Both the position numbers and the translations under genes were made by a program. From Hyphomicrobiales bacterium (GTDB taxonomy: Bacteria; Pseudomonadota; Alphaproteobacteria; Rhizobiales; Rhizobiaceae): DNA of 64,000 nucleotides. The stretch covers positions 1 to 64,000 of the forward strand of contig UCEY01000016.1 in the NCBI GenBank assembly GCA_900471605.1. Reading direction: 5' to 3'. This document shows positions 63,427 to 64,000 of the stretch, in pieces (position 1 is the stretch's first letter; the number at the start of each line of letters is the position of its first letter). The notes under the pieces were generated by a model. That model saw nothing but the letters and a program-made list of their open reading frames with translations, did not search any database and was not told where the DNA came from.

Positions 63427-64000
63427 TCAGGGCGCCGTTGTCGTTTTGACCACCTCGGCGACAAGCCGCGTCGGATCGTAACGGTTCCAGCTCGGCGTCA
63501 GCCCGAGCCTCACCACCACGAGATCGAGCGACGGGATGACCGTGATCGTCTGCCCGTCATGCCCCTGCAGGAAAAATGCATCCGCCGGCATGCCCGGATT
63601 GTCCTTTCCCGGCAACCAGGTCTGCATCTTCGAATAACGGCCGTTCGACGCGGCATTCGGCTGATGCATCAGCGCGACAAAACCCTCGGGCAGGATCCGG
63701 TTGCCGTTCCAGACGCCGTCATGGGCGAGCAGCAGCCCCATCCGGGCCCAGTCGCGCGCGGTCGCGTACATATAGGAACTGCCGACAAACGTGCCGGCCG
63801 CATCTGCCTCCATGACCGCACTCGTCATGCCGAGCGGGCCGAACAGGGCGGCGCGGGGATAGGAGAGCGCAGCAGCGCGGTCGCCGATCTTGTCCATCCA
63901 GATTTTCGAGAGCATCACCGCCGTGCCGGAGGAATAGCTGAACCGCGAGCCGGGATCCGCCTCGAGCGGCTGGTCGGCGGCGAAACTCGCCATGTCCGGC
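63427..64000 (-). CDS. beta-lactamase-fold serine hydrolase, partial (5' end beyond the window)
   Basis: The open frame runs to the window end without a start, so at least 191 residues are present and the N-terminus (with the SxxK nucleophile) is missing. SRFSYSSGTAVML near the window edge fits the YxN/YSS second motif of class C beta-lactamase/esterase proteins, and the C-terminal part has FFLQGHDGQTITVIPSLDLVVVRLG, with HDG in place of the third motif. Likely a periplasmic hydrolase of unknown substrate. A GGCGCC palindrome lies over its stop. Confidence 0.75.
   Translation of the reverse strand, partial: PDMASFAADQPLEADPGSRFSYSSGTAVMLSKIWMDKIGDRAAALSYPRAALFGPLGMTSAVMEADAAGTFVGSSYMYATARDWARMGLLLAHDGVWNGNRILPEGFVALMHQPNAASNGRYSKMQTWLPGKDNPGMPADAFFLQGHDGQTITVIPSLDLVVVRLGLTPSWNRYDPTRLVAEVVKTTTAP

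Noticed and set aside
63415-63440. GGCGCC palindrome at the end of the beta-lactamase-fold gene as a terminator
   Set aside because: The stem overlaps the stop codon and the T-run is too far away (about 15 bases) to be convincing.

Overview
The window is a GC-rich alphaproteobacterial chromosome segment, most likely from the Rhizobiaceae (Rhizobium, Agrobacterium, Neorhizobium or Ensifer-like). The basis is the gene content and order (mraZ to ftsZ division and cell-wall cluster followed by lpxC, bamD, recN and ligA), an FtsZ with a long Pro/Ala/Gln-rich linker, a DUF2778-type L,D-transpeptidase-fold protein, a PPi-dependent phosphofructokinase, and a chemoreceptor ending in WEEF. No tRNA, rRNA, CRISPR array or insertion sequence was recognised. 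The one classical RNA gene is rnpB.

Left part (1-28,064): housekeeping and accessory genes. A small unknown ORF and a DUF1932-type oxidoreductase are followed by an RND efflux adaptor/permease pair (minus strand) and a UvrD/PcrA helicase (plus strand). Directly behind the helicase, convergent and only 5 bp away, lies an AT-rich gene for a SIR2-like protein with a probable C-terminal winged helix; this is the clearest foreign gene and the best candidate for a defence function. Then come a quinone-oxidoreductase-like enzyme, an M20 amidohydrolase, a DUF2778 protein, nicotinamidase, an AzlC/AzlD amino-acid exporter pair, Xaa-Pro aminopeptidase, a DUF1127 peptide, prmA, a SCO1/SenC copper chaperone with an unannotated 52-aa membrane peptide upstream, an MCP/CheW pair, a small secreted protein, a flavoprotein dehydrogenase, a CreA protein, a DEDDh exonuclease and a GNAT acetyltransferase.

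Central part (28,067-55,408): the division and peptidoglycan (dcw) cluster, all on the minus strand and therefore read from right to left: mraZ, rsmH, ftsL, ftsI, murE, murF, mraY, murD, ftsW, murG, murC, murB, [aqpZ], ddl, ftsQ, ftsA, ftsZ, lpxC, bamD, recN, [toxin-antitoxin pair on the opposite strand], ligA. Many neighbours overlap by 1-14 bp, as in a translationally coupled operon. Together they make UDP-MurNAc-pentapeptide (MurB-F, Ddl), lipid II (MraY, MurG), the septal synthase (FtsW/FtsI), the divisome core (FtsZ, FtsA, FtsQ, FtsL), lipid A (LpxC) and the outer-membrane assembly factor BamD. Two insertions break the run: an aquaporin Z gene with its own strong terminator, and a TumE-type toxin-antitoxin pair. 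Upstream of mraZ there are four TGGG repeats at an exact 10-bp period, which look like the MraZ operator.

Right part (55,846-64,000): rnpB, a DadA/SolA-like flavoprotein, three clustered genes for a lytic transglycosylase, an AmpD-like amidase and a TerB/DnaJ co-chaperone, then PPi-phosphofructokinase, a LysE-like membrane protein, a second transglycosylase (lipoprotein), and a beta-lactamase-fold hydrolase cut by the window end.
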